Assembly (NCBI GenBank): GCA_025786725.1
Contig: JAHLTZ010000033.1
Location: 1-64,000 of the forward strand
Source of the DNA: Syncephalis fuscata
Taxonomy: Eukaryota > Zoopagomycota > Zoopagomycetes > Zoopagales > Piptocephalidaceae
Direction of reading: 5' to 3'
DNA: 64,000 bases
Shown: positions 63,960-64,000 of the stretch, one piece after another
Layout of the letters: each line of letters opens with the position of its first letter
Numbering within the stretch: position 1 is the stretch's first letter
Made by a program: the position numbers and the translations under genes
Notes under the pieces: model-generated
Told to the model about the DNA's origin: nothing
The model's input: only the letters and a program-made list of their open reading frames with translations
The model's database searches: none

Positions 63960-64000
63960 GTAAGATGAATAGATCGAGAATAGTGCGACATTCAATAGCT

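Overview
The window is nuclear DNA of a fungus. It is AT-rich, with many short spliceosomal introns (mostly about 47-80 nt, GT-AG, two GC-AG) and classic fungal genes: an M36 fungalysin, a Wee1-type kinase, CWC22, TAF7, a mitochondrial IleRS and Ser/Thr-rich Cys proteins with GPI-like tails. The compact genes, low GC and rich set of secreted proteins fit an early-diverging lineage such as Zoopagomycota/Mucoromycota, but this placement is inference. No tRNA, rRNA or CRISPR array was recognised.

Layout. Positions 1-25,000 are accessory in character. They hold an inverted pair of nearly identical secreted beta-trefoil-like genes, a secreted M36 metalloprotease, a Golgi-type apyrase, three foldback (inverted-repeat) elements, a 565-bp LTR-like repeat present on both sides of an ornithine-decarboxylase-like gene, a secreted prolyl-oligopeptidase-like gene lacking its whole catalytic triad, a tandem DsbA/HCCA-isomerase protein and a YFH7-type P-loop kinase. 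Positions 25,600-41,000 are gene-poor, with a GPI-type Cys-rich protein, a NEDP1/SENP8 deneddylase, a low-complexity protein and a MINPP1/phytase-like membrane phosphatase. From 41,400 the DNA is gene-dense: a secreted kinase-like protein, CWC22, an alpha/beta hydrolase, a double AN1 zinc-finger protein, a second Cys-rich GPI-type protein, Wee1, mitochondrial IleRS, TAF7, aminopeptidase P and the first exon of a probable mitochondrial precursor at the right edge.

How genes relate. The housekeeping genes are ordinary. The secreted or surface set (trefoil pair, fungalysin, pseudo-POP, kinase-like protein, Cys-rich pair) could serve host or prey interaction, which is inference. Several enzymes have unusual active sites: the ODC-like protein lacks the catalytic Cys, the POP-like protein lacks Ser, Asp and His, and the phosphatase lacks the acidic proton donor.

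Caution. Many genes change frame by one base while similarity continues in the next frame, nearly always as one missing base in a short homopolymer. The prolyl-oligopeptidase gene shows about eight. Uncorrected consensus errors are the simplest explanation, so CDS spans below are gene extents that include introns and may contain such frame breaks.
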